From Psychrobacter sp. LV10R520-6 (GTDB taxonomy: Bacteria > Pseudomonadota > Gammaproteobacteria > Pseudomonadales > Moraxellaceae): DNA of 64,000 nt. Of this stretch, positions 10,409-19,178 are shown one piece after another. A program made the position numbers and the translations under genes. Below the pieces are notes generated by a model. That model was not told where the DNA came from, searched no databases, and worked only from the letters and a program-made list of their open reading frames with translations. Within the stretch, counting starts at the first letter, position 1. Each line of letters begins with the position of its first letter. The stretch lies in assembly GCF_900182925.1 (NCBI RefSeq), contig NZ_LT900024.1, positions 1,674,001 through 1,738,000 of the forward strand, written 5' to 3'.

Positions 10409-10529
10409 ACGCTGTCGCTTATATTTTGAGTATCATTAAATGTAACGTTACAAATGCACTGTTAATGTAAAGTTTAACTAATCAATACTACCTTATTATG
10501 TATACATTGTTGTAGTTAATAATCGCATT

Positions 10530-10610
10530 TTGGTTCGTTATTCCATATTAGCACTGGCTTTGATATTTGTATTGTCTCTATTGGGAATACTGCTATTAGC
10601 AATATTTTAA
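10530..10610 (+). CDS. Possible 26-residue hydrophobic peptide (weak)
   Basis: A TTG-started frame of 26 codons in the gap between two leftward genes, reading the opposite way. Apart from an Arg-Tyr near the start, the peptide is one continuous hydrophobic helix rich in Leu, Ile and Ala, as expected of a single-span membrane miniprotein. No ribosome site is visible before the TTG and no ATG is in frame, so this may be chance in AT-rich DNA. Confidence 0.2.
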   Translation: MVRYSILALALIFVLSLLGILLLAIF

Positions 10611-10628
10611 CTGGCATTACCCTTGATG

Positions 10629-11912
10629 CTATTTTACAAAACCCTCGTCGATGTAGCGTTTTAAATACCACAGCCAACGACCCTGCAAGCTAATTCTGCC
10701 CCAACTGGCAATGGCATACCTGTCGCCGCAGGACAATAAGTATAAGGTGCGCGTTCTGGGCTGATATTTTTTTAGTGATTTACTTATCAGTGACTTACTT
10801 GGCACTGAATTACTTGGCGTTGATTCTCCTACCAGCGACTTCCCCGCTAAATAGGTTAGCAAATTATCAGCCTCCACAGCGCCGCCAAATACTGCATGAA
10901 CCCCTGAATGCTCCACCTTTTGATCTACTCGCGTCGCCACATCACCCACTGCAAATACATTGGGATGGGAGACGCTTTGCTGGGTGGCATTAACGGCTAC
11001 AAACCCATTATCTACCGTTTCTAAATCAGTGCACTCTGTCCATGCTGCACCCGTGACCCCAGTAGCAGCAATAACCGAATCCATCGGCAATGACTCTTGC
11101 GATGAACCACGTAAGGTAAGCAGTTGACCTGCGCTATACCCTGTCGCTCGCGCATGAATCATGGTAATACCGTGGCGCTTGAGCTGACTGATAACACAAC
11201 GCTTGAAGCGCTGATGGAATCCAGACAACAAATTCTCACCACAGACCAGATATACTTGGTGCTTGGGATTAATTCTCTTTAATGCGACTTGCGCTGCCAT
11301 AACCAATTCGGTCGCGGCCGCCCCAGCCCCAACGATAGCCAGTCGATAATTTGATGATTGTTGAGCATCTAGGAGAATTGCCTGCCAACGATCTATAAAT
11401 ACTGATAGCGGTCTAATAGCAATAACGGCGGCGGTAGTAGCATTGCTGGTATTGGTGCTGATATTGGTGTTGGGTATGGCTTTAGCTGTCGCCGCTTCGT
11501 TTAACCAGTGCATATCGGTATCTGCACCAGTATTTAGCGACAGCACATTGTAGTCGAAGCGCTCATTTTTAATAGTCGTTACAGTGCAAGACGCGGCGTC
11601 TACTTTAACTATTGGCTGCTGAATAAATCGCACACCTGCCTGTTCACAGAGTAACTTAACATCAATACTGATATCATCTAGATCATAATGTCCAGCCATC
11701 CAACCAGGTAACATTCCCGAATAGATAGACTGCGGCTGTTCGGTAATTAGAGTAACTTCAATATTCGTAGTAGCAGCGTCCGCTAAGTGCTCGGTGCGGA
11801 GCCGACGCAATAGGCCAATATGGGCATGACCTGCGCCCACTAATAACAATTTTTTTATAGGCGCTTCTGACTTTACAGGCACTTCTAACATAGACAAGGG
11901 TTTCATAGGCAT
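10629..11912 (-). CDS. FAD-dependent pyridine nucleotide-disulfide oxidoreductase (SelD-associated/TIGR03169-like)
   Basis: 427 residues. The N-terminal nucleotide motif LLLVGAGHAHIGLL is at ~22-35; the GAGHAH version is typical of the group that is also found fused to selenide water dikinase. Further blocks are SIYSGMLPGWMAGHY, LSLNTGAD, a second dinucleotide motif IVGAGAAATELVMA, and FAVGDVAT, which binds the FAD. It is related to type II NADH dehydrogenases and sulfide:quinone reductases but lacks a CxxC redox pair, so it is probably a quinone or NAD(P)H oxidoreductase of unknown partner. It is the first gene of the leftward arsenosugar-associated operon, 220 bases ahead of the TVP38 fusion gene. 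Confidence 0.82.
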   Translation of the reverse strand: MPMKPLSMLEVPVKSEAPIKKLLLVGAGHAHIGLLRRLRTEHLADAATTNIEVTLITEQPQSIYSGMLPGWMAGHYDLDDISIDVKLLCEQAGVRFIQQPIVKVDAASCTVTTIKNERFDYNVLSLNTGADTDMHWLNEAATAKAIPNTNISTNTSNATTAAVIAIRPLSVFIDRWQAILLDAQQSSNYRLAIVGAGAAATELVMAAQVALKRINPKHQVYLVCGENLLSGFHQRFKRCVISQLKRHGITMIHARATGYSAGQLLTLRGSSQESLPMDSVIAATGVTGAAWTECTDLETVDNGFVAVNATQQSVSHPNVFAVGDVATRVDQKVEHSGVHAVFGGAVEADNLLTYLAGKSLVGESTPSNSVPSKSLISKSLKKYQPRTRTLYLLSCGDRYAIASWGRISLQGRWLWYLKRYIDEGFVK

Positions 11913-12210
11913 TTCAAAAATTAGCTCTATTATTTAGTGATATATCCTAATAATACAATGGAGTCGGTAGATAAAGGCACAAGCTTAATCGAAATTAAAA
12001 CATAAGTTAAAAGAATTTGAGGTGTGACTGTTGTACGATGACAATAATTCAAAAATAATATAAATCAGCAAATAATATTGACCCCATAAAGCTTTGTAGT
12101 TAGATTGGGTACAACCACGACTTATCTGATGGCAGCTTTATTCTGAATAAGTCTCATAATATATAACAAGCCGTCCATTTTTAAACTTTTACCCATTTAA
12201 GGAACCGCTT
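11913..12210. other. Divergent promoter region
   Basis: About 300 AT-rich bases between the leftward oxidoreductase operon and the rightward hydrolase gene. It must contain both promoters. I see no clear operator, hairpin or small gene. The hydrolase has a ribosome site (TTTAAGGAACCGCTT) just before its ATG. Confidence 0.5.
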
Positions 12211-13155
12211 ATGAGTACCGCTAACTCCATTACTTCTTCTGACCAGACACATTATCTGCATCACCAGTTTTTTGAGCCAAAAGACGCAAAAGCTGTACCT
12301 AAGAATGTGAAAGCCACCTTGCTCATTGTCCACGGAATGTCAGAACACAGCGGTCGATATGCTGACTTTGCACAGTTTTTAGCTGACAATGGCATCGCAG
12401 TCGCCACCTATGATCAGCTCGGACACGGACAAACGATTAAAACACCGGATGAGCTGGGATTCTTTGGTAATGAACATCCAGTACAGTCGTTATTAAAAGA
12501 TGTGATTATCATGGCGGATAGCTTGAAGACACGTCATCCTGATGTGCCACACTTTATTATGGGTCATTCCATGGGTTCCTTCATTGTGCGCACGGTACTC
12601 AAGCATCATGCTCAAGATTACAAAGGTGCTATCCTTATGGGCACAGCAGATACCAACCCCTTAGTTAAAGTCCTGCTGCCACTGAATAAATTCTTAGCAA
12701 AAGCGGCGCCTAAAAAGCAAAATACCCTGCTTGCTACTGTGATGAATAAAATGCTCAATAGTAAGCTTGATAATCGTATATCCTCCTCCCAGTTTGCCTG
12801 GATCAGCGAAAATCCTGCTAATATTGAGGCTTATGAGGCCGACCCATTAGCGGGCTTTGAATTTACTAATAACGGTTTTATGACGTTGTTTACGCTGATG
12901 CAAACTGGACTTAATAAGGGCTGGGCGACGACTATCAACAAAGACTTTCCGATGCTGTTTGTGAGTGGTAAAAATGATCCAATAGGCGATAGGGGTAAAG
13001 GGATTCAAAATGTCGTCAACCGCTTAACGAAACAAAAATTTACCAAGGTGACGGTACAACTCTATCCCAACATGCGCCATGAGCCCTTGCATGAGGAGCA
13101 CAACAGTCTGGTCTATCAGGATATTTTGGACTGGATACGCACCTCAAGTACTTAA
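12211..13155 (+). CDS. Alpha/beta hydrolase, monoacylglycerol lipase-like (S33 family)
   Basis: 314 residues, cytosolic (no signal). The oxyanion region is HGMSEHSGRYADFA. The nucleophile elbow GHSMG puts the catalytic Ser at 120. The acid is probably Asp in FVSGKNDPIGD, and the base His is in PNMRHEPLHE near the C-terminus. The layout matches the serine-aminopeptidase-like hydrolase_4 group, with monoacylglycerol lipase and lysophospholipase as the best-known members. AAGGAACC precedes the ATG. It stands alone with about 180 bases before dapD. The substrate is not determined by sequence. Confidence 0.88.
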   Translation: MSTANSITSSDQTHYLHHQFFEPKDAKAVPKNVKATLLIVHGMSEHSGRYADFAQFLADNGIAVATYDQLGHGQTIKTPDELGFFGNEHPVQSLLKDVIIMADSLKTRHPDVPHFIMGHSMGSFIVRTVLKHHAQDYKGAILMGTADTNPLVKVLLPLNKFLAKAAPKKQNTLLATVMNKMLNSKLDNRISSSQFAWISENPANIEAYEADPLAGFEFTNNGFMTLFTLMQTGLNKGWATTINKDFPMLFVSGKNDPIGDRGKGIQNVVNRLTKQKFTKVTVQLYPNMRHEPLHEEHNSLVYQDILDWIRTSST

Positions 13156-13337
13156 TGTCTAACACTTAAAACAATTGTTAAAACAACCATAGTGCTGATG
13201 AGTCATTACGTGGTTTGCTAAAATCGGCTAAATTAGCGACAATACGGCGAGCAGCGTTTTTAGTTTAAGCAGCACTATTCATTTTGCTATCAATCCCATT
13301 TTTACTTACCTTCACCTATGAGCTTTTAGGAATTTTT

Positions 13338-14159
13338 ATGTCATTACAACAAACTATCGAACAAGCCTTTGAAAACCGTAATAATTATAGCCCAGCCAAT
13401 ATGCCACAAGACGTGCGTGATGCGATTGAGCAAGTGCTTGAGCAACTTGATAACGGTAGCCTACGCGTTGCGGAAAAAAAGGACGGTGAATGGGTGGTCA
13501 ATCAGTGGGCAAAAAAAGCCGTTTTATTGTCTTTTCGTCTTAATGACAATTATGTTATGTCAGCTGGCGAACACGTACAGTTTTATGACAAAGTACCGAC
13601 TAAATTTGCTGATTGGAGCGAAGCACAGTTTAAAGAAGCAGGCGTTCGTGTGGTACCACCTGCTATCGCCCGTAAAGGCTCATATATTGCACCGGGTGCC
13701 GTCTTAATGCCGTCTTATGTCAATATTGGTGCTTACGTTGATCAAGGTGCCATGGTAGATACATGGGCAACCGTTGGTTCATGTGCCCAAATTGGCAAAA
13801 ACGTGCATCTATCAGGGGGCGTTGGTATCGGCGGTGTCTTAGAGCCATTGCAAGCCAATCCTACTATTATTGAAGACAACTGCTTCATCGGGGCGCGCTC
13901 TGAGATCGTCGAAGGCGTGATCGTAGAAGAAGGCGCAGTCATCTCTATGGGCGTCTATATCGGTCAATCAACGCGTATTTATGACCGCGAAACTGGTGAG
14001 ATCCATCGTGGTCGCGTGCCAGCCGGATCAGTAGTTGTACCAGGCTCATTACCTTCAGAAGACGGTACGCACAGCTTATACGCTGCTATTATTGTGAAAA
14101 AGGTCGATGCCCAAACGCGCGCCAAAACTGCAGTAAATGAGCTATTACGTTTAGACTAA
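13338..14159 (+). CDS. dapD: 2,3,4,5-tetrahydropyridine-2,6-dicarboxylate N-succinyltransferase
   Basis: 273 residues, almost the same length as E. coli DapD. It transfers succinyl from succinyl-CoA to tetrahydrodipicolinate in lysine and meso-diaminopimelate synthesis (cytosol, trimer). The left-handed beta-helix is visible as hexapeptide repeats from ~115 to 225 ([20 protein letters not shown], then [20 protein letters not shown]). The signature [17 protein letters not shown] is present. The chosen ATG follows TTTAGGAA; an in-frame ATG 54 bases upstream has no ribosome site and would add a hydrophobic non-family leader. A terminator follows the stop. Confidence 0.97.
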   Translation: MSLQQTIEQAFENRNNYSPANMPQDVRDAIEQVLEQLDNGSLRVAEKKDGEWVVNQWAKKAVLLSFRLNDNYVMSAGEHVQFYDKVPTKFADWSEAQFKEAGVRVVPPAIARKGSYIAPGAVLMPSYVNIGAYVDQGAMVDTWATVGSCAQIGKNVHLSGGVGIGGVLEPLQANPTIIEDNCFIGARSEIVEGVIVEEGAVISMGVYIGQSTRIYDRETGEIHRGRVPAGSVVVPGSLPSEDGTHSLYAAIIVKKVDAQTRAKTAVNELLRLD

Positions 14160-14223
14160 TTATTTAGCGAATAAGTGATTACTCCTTATAGATAATCGCG
14201 ATAACGGTATTAATTAAAAATGA

Positions 14224-14254
14224 GATGCTGAGGGTGAACTTCAGCGTCTTTTTT
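14224..14254 (+). terminator. Rho-independent terminator of dapD
   Basis: An 8-base-pair stem, GATGCTGA with TCAGCGTC (one G-T pair), a nine-base loop, then a run of six T. It lies 65 bases past the dapD stop. Confidence 0.85.
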
Positions 14255-14463
14255 ACAGCTTAACACCCCGTCTTACGTTATAATTCATCTTGAAATACAA
14301 CCCTATTAAAAATTATTATCCGCTATTGCAACTATGGTAGCTTTTTTAATGATGCTTTTTAATGGTTGTTTCTAATGAGTCTTTGCTAAGCAATTATTAA
14401 TCATCTATTAATAAACTGGCCTATCACCCAGTCATATAGTTAATCCAATTTAAAAACGACACA

Positions 14464-14570
14464 ATGCGAATGAACTACTGGAATGAATTTTTTGCAGTCT
14501 CTGTCACGCTTGTGAACAGCAGGCAAGAAAAATTCATGCTAGTAGCACGTTGCTACAAGAGTATTCCTTT
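14464..14570 (+). repeat. Interspersed intergenic repeat, degenerate copy (D)
   Basis: Diverged copy of the repeat also found at 16757-16877, 29690-29830 and 38680-38806. The shared core is TTTGCAG-CTCTGTC followed by ACAGCA-GC-AGAAAA. A 71-codon frame starts here, but its protein has no recognisable family and the repeat explains the sequence better. The rest of the 600-base gap between dapD and queE shows nothing else apart from the dapD terminator. Confidence 0.6.
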
Positions 14571-14762
14571 TATTTTGAATCAACTATACCCAAATGAGCA
14601 GTACCCAACCTTACATACTATTGGCCTAGAGTTTTTCACTCGGTCAGGTCGCAGTGTGTGTTATTTTTCTTTTGTCTGACGACCGTGTTTAGTACGCTTG
14701 CTGCTATTGTTAATTGGCAAGCTTGAACGTGGTATCGACACCCTATCTTATTTGAAAACGTT

Positions 14763-15497
14763 ATGACTGAGCTATTGCTACGCAGCCCTGCTATCCCTGT
14801 TACTGACCCTGAAGCTGGGTTACGAATTACTGAGGTTTTTTATTCCTTGCAAGGTGAGGCATTGACTTCAGGTTTGCCGACCATATTTGTGCGCCTGACT
14901 GGCTGTCCACTTCGCTGTGTGTATTGTGATACTGAATATGCTTTTAGTGGCGGCGAACGTCAATCGTTAGAGACCATCATAGCAACTATCCAAAGCTATC
15001 CGTGCAAGCGGATTTGTCTGACCGGTGGTGAGCCTTTAGCACAGCCAAATGCGATTGAGCTGATCAAACGTTTGCTTGCCGAGGATTATGAAATCTCTTT
15101 AGAGACCGCAGGCGCGCTTTCAATACAAAATGTCCCGCCAGCAGTCAGCAAAGTGATGGATCTTAAAACGCCAAGCTCAGGAGAGGTAGATAAAAACCTA
15201 TGGTCCAACCTTGATTATCTTACTCAGCACGATCAGCTTAAGTTTGTCATTATGAACCGCGAAGATTACGACTGGGCCAAGGCCAAATTTATCGAACACC
15301 AGTTAGATAAGCTGGTTGGTACCGTTTGGTTTTCACCGATGTTCAATGTAGCGAAAGATGATGCTTTAAATAATAACAGTCCCGATGTACCGCTATTAGC
15401 GCGCGAGCTGGCTGAATGGATGTTAGCCGATGCCCTACCGGTGCGCTTTCAGTTGCAATTGCATAAAATTATTTGGGCAGATGCTAAGGGTAAATAA
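14763..15497 (+). CDS. queE: 7-carboxy-7-deazaguanine synthase
   Basis: 244-residue radical-SAM enzyme that converts 6-carboxy-tetrahydropterin to 7-carboxy-7-deazaguanine in queuosine synthesis. The cluster motif is GCPLRCVYC with Cys48, Cys52 and Cys55, in the CX3CX2C spacing. It is preceded by the substrate/SAM segment VFYSLQGEALTSGLPTIFVRLTG. LTGGEPL near residue 93 is the SAM glycine motif, and DLKTPSSGE and FVIMNREDY follow. The other queuosine genes are not in this window. The ORF starts at an ATG directly after AAAACGTT with no strong ribosome site. It is followed after 67 bases by the exporter gene. Confidence 0.94.
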   Translation: MTELLLRSPAIPVTDPEAGLRITEVFYSLQGEALTSGLPTIFVRLTGCPLRCVYCDTEYAFSGGERQSLETIIATIQSYPCKRICLTGGEPLAQPNAIELIKRLLAEDYEISLETAGALSIQNVPPAVSKVMDLKTPSSGEVDKNLWSNLDYLTQHDQLKFVIMNREDYDWAKAKFIEHQLDKLVGTVWFSPMFNVAKDDALNNNSPDVPLLARELAEWMLADALPVRFQLQLHKIIWADAKGK

Positions 15498-15564
15498 TTA
15501 AAATAATAGCCTGAGCCGAACAACCAAAGTTGATTCAAAGACAAGAAACGGCAAGGACACAGGG

Positions 15565-16737
15565 ATGGTCAAACTAATTTTATTGGGCTTATTGGCCGGT
15601 GCACTATTTAGCTCAACGTTTATCCTAAACGAGGTGATGAGTTCTGCAGGTGGCGATTGGTTTTGGTCAGCCAGCTTACGTTATATTTTTATGTGGCTGA
15701 TGATTACGGTGATTATCACCATGCAGCATGGATTTGGTCGCATCAAGGAATTGACCGCTATCTTCCGTGAGCATTGGGGCTTTTGGTGTATTACCGGTAG
15801 TATTGGCTTTGGGGTGTTTTATACCGGCATTTGCTATGCTGGCGACCACGTTGCTGGCTGGGTAGTAGCAGCCACCTTTATGTTTACCGTGGTGACTAGC
15901 TTATTGGTACTGCTAGCCTTTGGACAGCGATTTGATAAAAAATTCATTATTTACGCGCTATTGGTATTTCTTGGTGTGGTATTAGTAAACGTCAGCGAAG
16001 GTCTACGTGCCTCCGATGTGGCAGATATGGCTTCCTCCGCTTCAATGACAGATATGCTGCTCTACGGCGCGCTACCGGCTCTAGTAGCAGCTTTTAGCTA
16101 TCCCATTGGCAATCAGCTGGTCTGGCAAGTGTCTTACAATTCCCGAAAGCATACCGCCGAGTTGCGTAAACTACGCGAAGGCAATGTTAATCAAAACCAC
16201 ACACATCAAAACGACTTTGACGAAAATACGCAGCAACTCGTCACTGAAGCGCCCACTTTATCTATTGACGTCAATAATACTGCGAGCGAAAGTAGCGCTT
16301 TAAAGGCAGGACACACGGCCCAAACTCAGCCCAAGTCCATGCTCCAAAAACTAATTGCCCGCATCCCGGCTATTGAGACTGACCTCTTACAAAATGCGTT
16401 TAATAAAGTATGGTTAATGACCCTTGGCAGTTTGCCGTTTTGGCTGTTTTTAGGCATTATAGTGCGTCCTGAATTACCCAGTACCTCACAGGTGTTCAAT
16501 ACCTCGCTCGTGGCTTTATTAGCAGGAGTTGGAGCGACCAGCATCTTTTTATATGCGCGTGAGAGAGCCGTGACCTCCAGCGAAGTTGCCGGTGTTGACT
16601 CTACCCAAGCCAGTGAGGTTATCTTTGCCTTGATTGGCGGTATACTACTGCTCAATAACGCTCTGCCCTCGACCATGGGTCTGATCGGTATTGGTCTTAT
16701 TATGCTGGGGTTGATCCTGTTTGCAAAAGACGGCTAA
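15565..16737 (+). CDS. DMT-superfamily exporter, EmrE-like (putative multidrug resistance family)
   Basis: 390 residues, about ten hydrophobic segments, inner membrane. It resembles the putative multidrug-resistance efflux family PF13536 (ten-helix DMT proteins). Its start, LLGLLAGALFSSTFILNEVMSSAGGDWFW, spans residues 5-33 (shown in part: FSSTFILNEVM), and it ends with a typical GGILLLNNALPS helix pair. A hydrophilic insert of about 80 residues (His/Thr/Asn-rich, ~195-280) separates the two five-helix halves and is unusually long. The ribosome site AAGGACACAGGG precedes the ATG. Substrate unknown. Confidence 0.78.
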   Translation: MVKLILLGLLAGALFSSTFILNEVMSSAGGDWFWSASLRYIFMWLMITVIITMQHGFGRIKELTAIFREHWGFWCITGSIGFGVFYTGICYAGDHVAGWVVAATFMFTVVTSLLVLLAFGQRFDKKFIIYALLVFLGVVLVNVSEGLRASDVADMASSASMTDMLLYGALPALVAAFSYPIGNQLVWQVSYNSRKHTAELRKLREGNVNQNHTHQNDFDENTQQLVTEAPTLSIDVNNTASESSALKAGHTAQTQPKSMLQKLIARIPAIETDLLQNAFNKVWLMTLGSLPFWLFLGIIVRPELPSTSQVFNTSLVALLAGVGATSIFLYARERAVTSSEVAGVDSTQASEVIFALIGGILLLNNALPSTMGLIGIGLIMLGLILFAKDG

Positions 16738-16756
16738 AATCAATTTAATAGCTAAT

Positions 16757-16877
16757 ATAGTCGGTACACTTTAGAAAAGATACAGTGTGGCTGGTAGAAA
16801 TCTTTGCAGCCTCTGTCTGGCGACAGCGCACAGCACGCTAGAAAATTTTACCAGTTGCACGCATTTATCTACGTATC
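16757..16877 (+). repeat. Interspersed intergenic repeat, copy A
   Basis: A ~120-base element starting GTCGGTACACTTTAG, with core GCAGCCTCTGTCTGGCGA and ending GCACGCATTTATCTACGTATCA. It is nearly the same, base for base, as the inverted copy at 38680-38806. Within it, GAAATCTTTGC and GCTAGAAAATTTT are loosely complementary, so a hairpin is possible. It fills most of the gap before the first TRIC gene and codes for nothing recognisable. Confidence 0.8.
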
Positions 16878-16958
16878 ACTTTTATTTAGCCTTGACTATA
16901 GATAGACAATCACTATGATAAGCAAATTTTATGTTGAGCAACATTTAGGGAAATAACG

Positions 16959-17594
16959 ATGGTCCATACTTTCATTTTCCCCGATATCTTGCTGTACTTA
17001 TTGGATATGGTTGGGGTCATTGCCTGCGCTATAGCTGGCACGTTGCTTGCGCAGCACAAAGGCTTCGATATTTCAGGCTGTATCTTAGTAGCGATGGTCA
17101 ATGCAATTGGCGGCGGCACGCTACGCGATATGGCACTAGATCGACATCCTCTATTCTGGATGACAGATCTCAATTATGTGATTGTCATCACAGTTACCTC
17201 CCTTATCTTACAAGTATTTTTTCATCTTTATCATAAGATTGATAACGTGCTTAAACTCTTTGATGCTATAGGTCTAGCATCATTTAGTGTCATTGGCTTT
17301 AAAATCGCTTTAACGCAAGATATGTCACCCCTGATTGCCGTTATGATGGGCGTATGGACTGCTATTATCGGCGGATTACTACGCGATATTATCTGTAATG
17401 AGATACCGCTCGTGCTGCAGCGCGAGATTTATATTAGTGCGAGCGTTGCAGGATCAGTGACTTATTTGCTACTTGATTACTGCGGTGTTAATCCCGGAAT
17501 CAATAAATTTATTATGCTGAGCGTCATCTTTGCGGTTCGTATGTTGGCGCTCAGATTTGATTGGCATCTACCCTCTATCCACTTGGTTAAATAA
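16959..17594 (+). CDS. Trimeric intracellular cation channel family protein (UPF0126), first of two
   Basis: 211 residues, seven predicted membrane helices arranged as two UPF0126 repeats. The first glycine-rich repeat carries GVIACAIAGTLLAQHKGFDISGC then AIGGGTLRDMALDRHPLFWM; the second carries ASFSVIGFKIA and IIGGLLRDIICNEIPLVL. The paired GGG-x-RD / GG-x-RD loops are the potassium-channel filter region of prokaryotic TRIC proteins. It is followed 88 bases later by a clear paralogue on the same strand, so the two probably arose by tandem duplication. Confidence 0.9.
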   Translation: MVHTFIFPDILLYLLDMVGVIACAIAGTLLAQHKGFDISGCILVAMVNAIGGGTLRDMALDRHPLFWMTDLNYVIVITVTSLILQVFFHLYHKIDNVLKLFDAIGLASFSVIGFKIALTQDMSPLIAVMMGVWTAIIGGLLRDIICNEIPLVLQREIYISASVAGSVTYLLLDYCGVNPGINKFIMLSVIFAVRMLALRFDWHLPSIHLVK

Positions 17595-17681
17595 GCAGTT
17601 GGTACTCCTTGCCAAATGAAATAAAGACAAAGCAACACGTTACGATTTGACAATAATTAAATATTTTAGCGAGACTTACAC

Positions 17682-18368
17682 ATGCTGGCTATCGCATTGA
17701 ACACCTTGGATCCTGCTGCGCTGATCACCACTTTTGACCCACGATCTTTGCTATATCTATTTGACATGATTGGTATTGTGGCTTGTAGTATCTCAGGCAC
17801 GATACTAGCCAAGTACAAAAACTTTGATGTGTTTGGTTGCTTACTGGTGTCAATAGTCACGGCTATTGGCGGTGGCACCGTGCGCGATGTCATTTTGGAT
17901 CGTCATCCGCTATTTTGGATGGTAGATATGAGCTACCTTACGGTCATCACCATATCTTCACTAGTGATGCAGATATTCTTTTATCCCAACTCAAGGCGCG
18001 TCGATAAATTCCTCAAGCTATCCGATACCATTGGATTGTCAGCTTTTACCTTGATCGGTATCAAGGTTGCCAACAGTATGGGCGCAAACATCCCCGTGGC
18101 GCTATTGCTTGGGGTGATTACCATCATTGTCGGCGGTATCATCCGCGATATGATCTGTAACGAGATTCCGCTCGTGCTTCAACAAGAGATTTATATCACC
18201 GCGGCTTTAGCTGGTGGCGTGCTCTACTTCGTTATGCACGCATTTGGTGTGATTGAGTGGGTCGCAGATATCTCCGCCATGAGCACTATTTTTACCTTGC
18301 GTATGCTGGCAATCCGTTATGATTGGAAATTTCCAGATATTGGACTAATGAAAAACCATCCGTTTTAA
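17682..18368 (+). CDS. Trimeric intracellular cation channel family protein (UPF0126), second of two
   Basis: 228 residues, the same two-repeat seven-helix plan as its neighbour: GIVACSISGTILAKYKNFDVFGC, AIGGGTVRDVILDRHPLFWM, then IVGGIIRDMICNEIPLVLQQEIY (motifs abbreviated at 20 residues by position). It carries an extra ~12 residues at the N-terminus. Both channel loops are intact, so both genes should be functional. The two may be co-transcribed or regulated separately; no promoter or terminator between them is obvious to me. Confidence 0.9.
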   Translation: MLAIALNTLDPAALITTFDPRSLLYLFDMIGIVACSISGTILAKYKNFDVFGCLLVSIVTAIGGGTVRDVILDRHPLFWMVDMSYLTVITISSLVMQIFFYPNSRRVDKFLKLSDTIGLSAFTLIGIKVANSMGANIPVALLLGVITIIVGGIIRDMICNEIPLVLQQEIYITAALAGGVLYFVMHAFGVIEWVADISAMSTIFTLRMLAIRYDWKFPDIGLMKNHPF

Positions 18369-18454
18369 GGGATGGTTTACGTGGGTAGCCGCTAGGTTAA
18401 TAAAACAAAAGTAAAAACCATCACCTTTAAAATCATTCTCTTAAAAAACAATCA

Positions 18455-19000
18455 CTACCACATTAAATCATCTGGAATCACATAGGCCGCATAAGGATCA
18501 TCAGTCGCCAGCTCAACATCTGCTGTATCGTTAGACACAACCATAAAACCTTCCAATTTTGCATCTATACGATCTGCTAAGGGACGAGGGAGCAGAGCAT
18601 AACTTAGGTCATGGTTTTCTTCTAATCGCGCAATAGCCACATGGCCCGCCACTATTTGATCATATAATTTTTGGGTAATGTTAATTTTTTTCACTTTAGA
18701 GTAATCAACGAACTGATAGCTGACATCACCTTGTATATCAGTAATCTGATGCTGCTTAATCATTTGAATAATATTAGCTTTTAGCATCTTCTGCTCTAAA
18801 ACCTGTTGTCTTTCTTGATTAAGCTTTTGATCCTTCTCTAGTTTTTTTTCTTGAGCTTCTGCCACCGCTTTTTTAACTTCAACATCTGATGAATCGCCAG
18901 TACGCTTGGCATGCTGAGACTGTTTGCTTATTTGCTTGGCTTTTTTGCTATCAACCAATCCAGCTTTTAAAAGTTGAGCCTGTAGGGCATTTTTGGCCAT
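18455..19000 (-). CDS. DUF2058 family protein (YaiL-like)
   Basis: 181 residues. It begins MAKNALQAQLLKAGLVDSKK, the typical DUF2058 opening, then has a charged coiled-coil-like stretch (~35-90: KKAVAEAQEKKLEKDQKLNQ) and a C-terminal domain with DVSYQFVDYSKVKKI and LPRPLADRI. I chose the ATG at 19000, which has TTAGGTGATT at the right distance; a longer frame starts 69 bases further up with no ribosome site. Function unknown; E. coli YaiL has been reported as a nucleoid- or ribosome-related factor, but I would not rely on that. Confidence 0.88.
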   Translation of the reverse strand: MAKNALQAQLLKAGLVDSKKAKQISKQSQHAKRTGDSSDVEVKKAVAEAQEKKLEKDQKLNQERQQVLEQKMLKANIIQMIKQHQITDIQGDVSYQFVDYSKVKKINITQKLYDQIVAGHVAIARLEENHDLSYALLPRPLADRIDAKLEGFMVVSNDTADVELATDDPYAAYVIPDDLMW

Positions 19001-19178
19001 AATCCAATCACCTAAATCATAAAATCTAAAAGATATATAGTAGCAAATTTTGCTAGGGGGCGTCATCAATTAAGCCAAACGCCACAGAGACCACATGAAC
19101 AGTACATCGATCATAACTTGCTAACTTAGCATAGCAGGTTGTAATAGCAAGATACGATATTTCGAAAGTCACGACGCT

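Noticed and set aside
14464..14679. 71-codon open frame between dapD and queE
   Set aside because: It overlies a degenerate copy of the interspersed repeat, has no ribosome site and matches no family I know.
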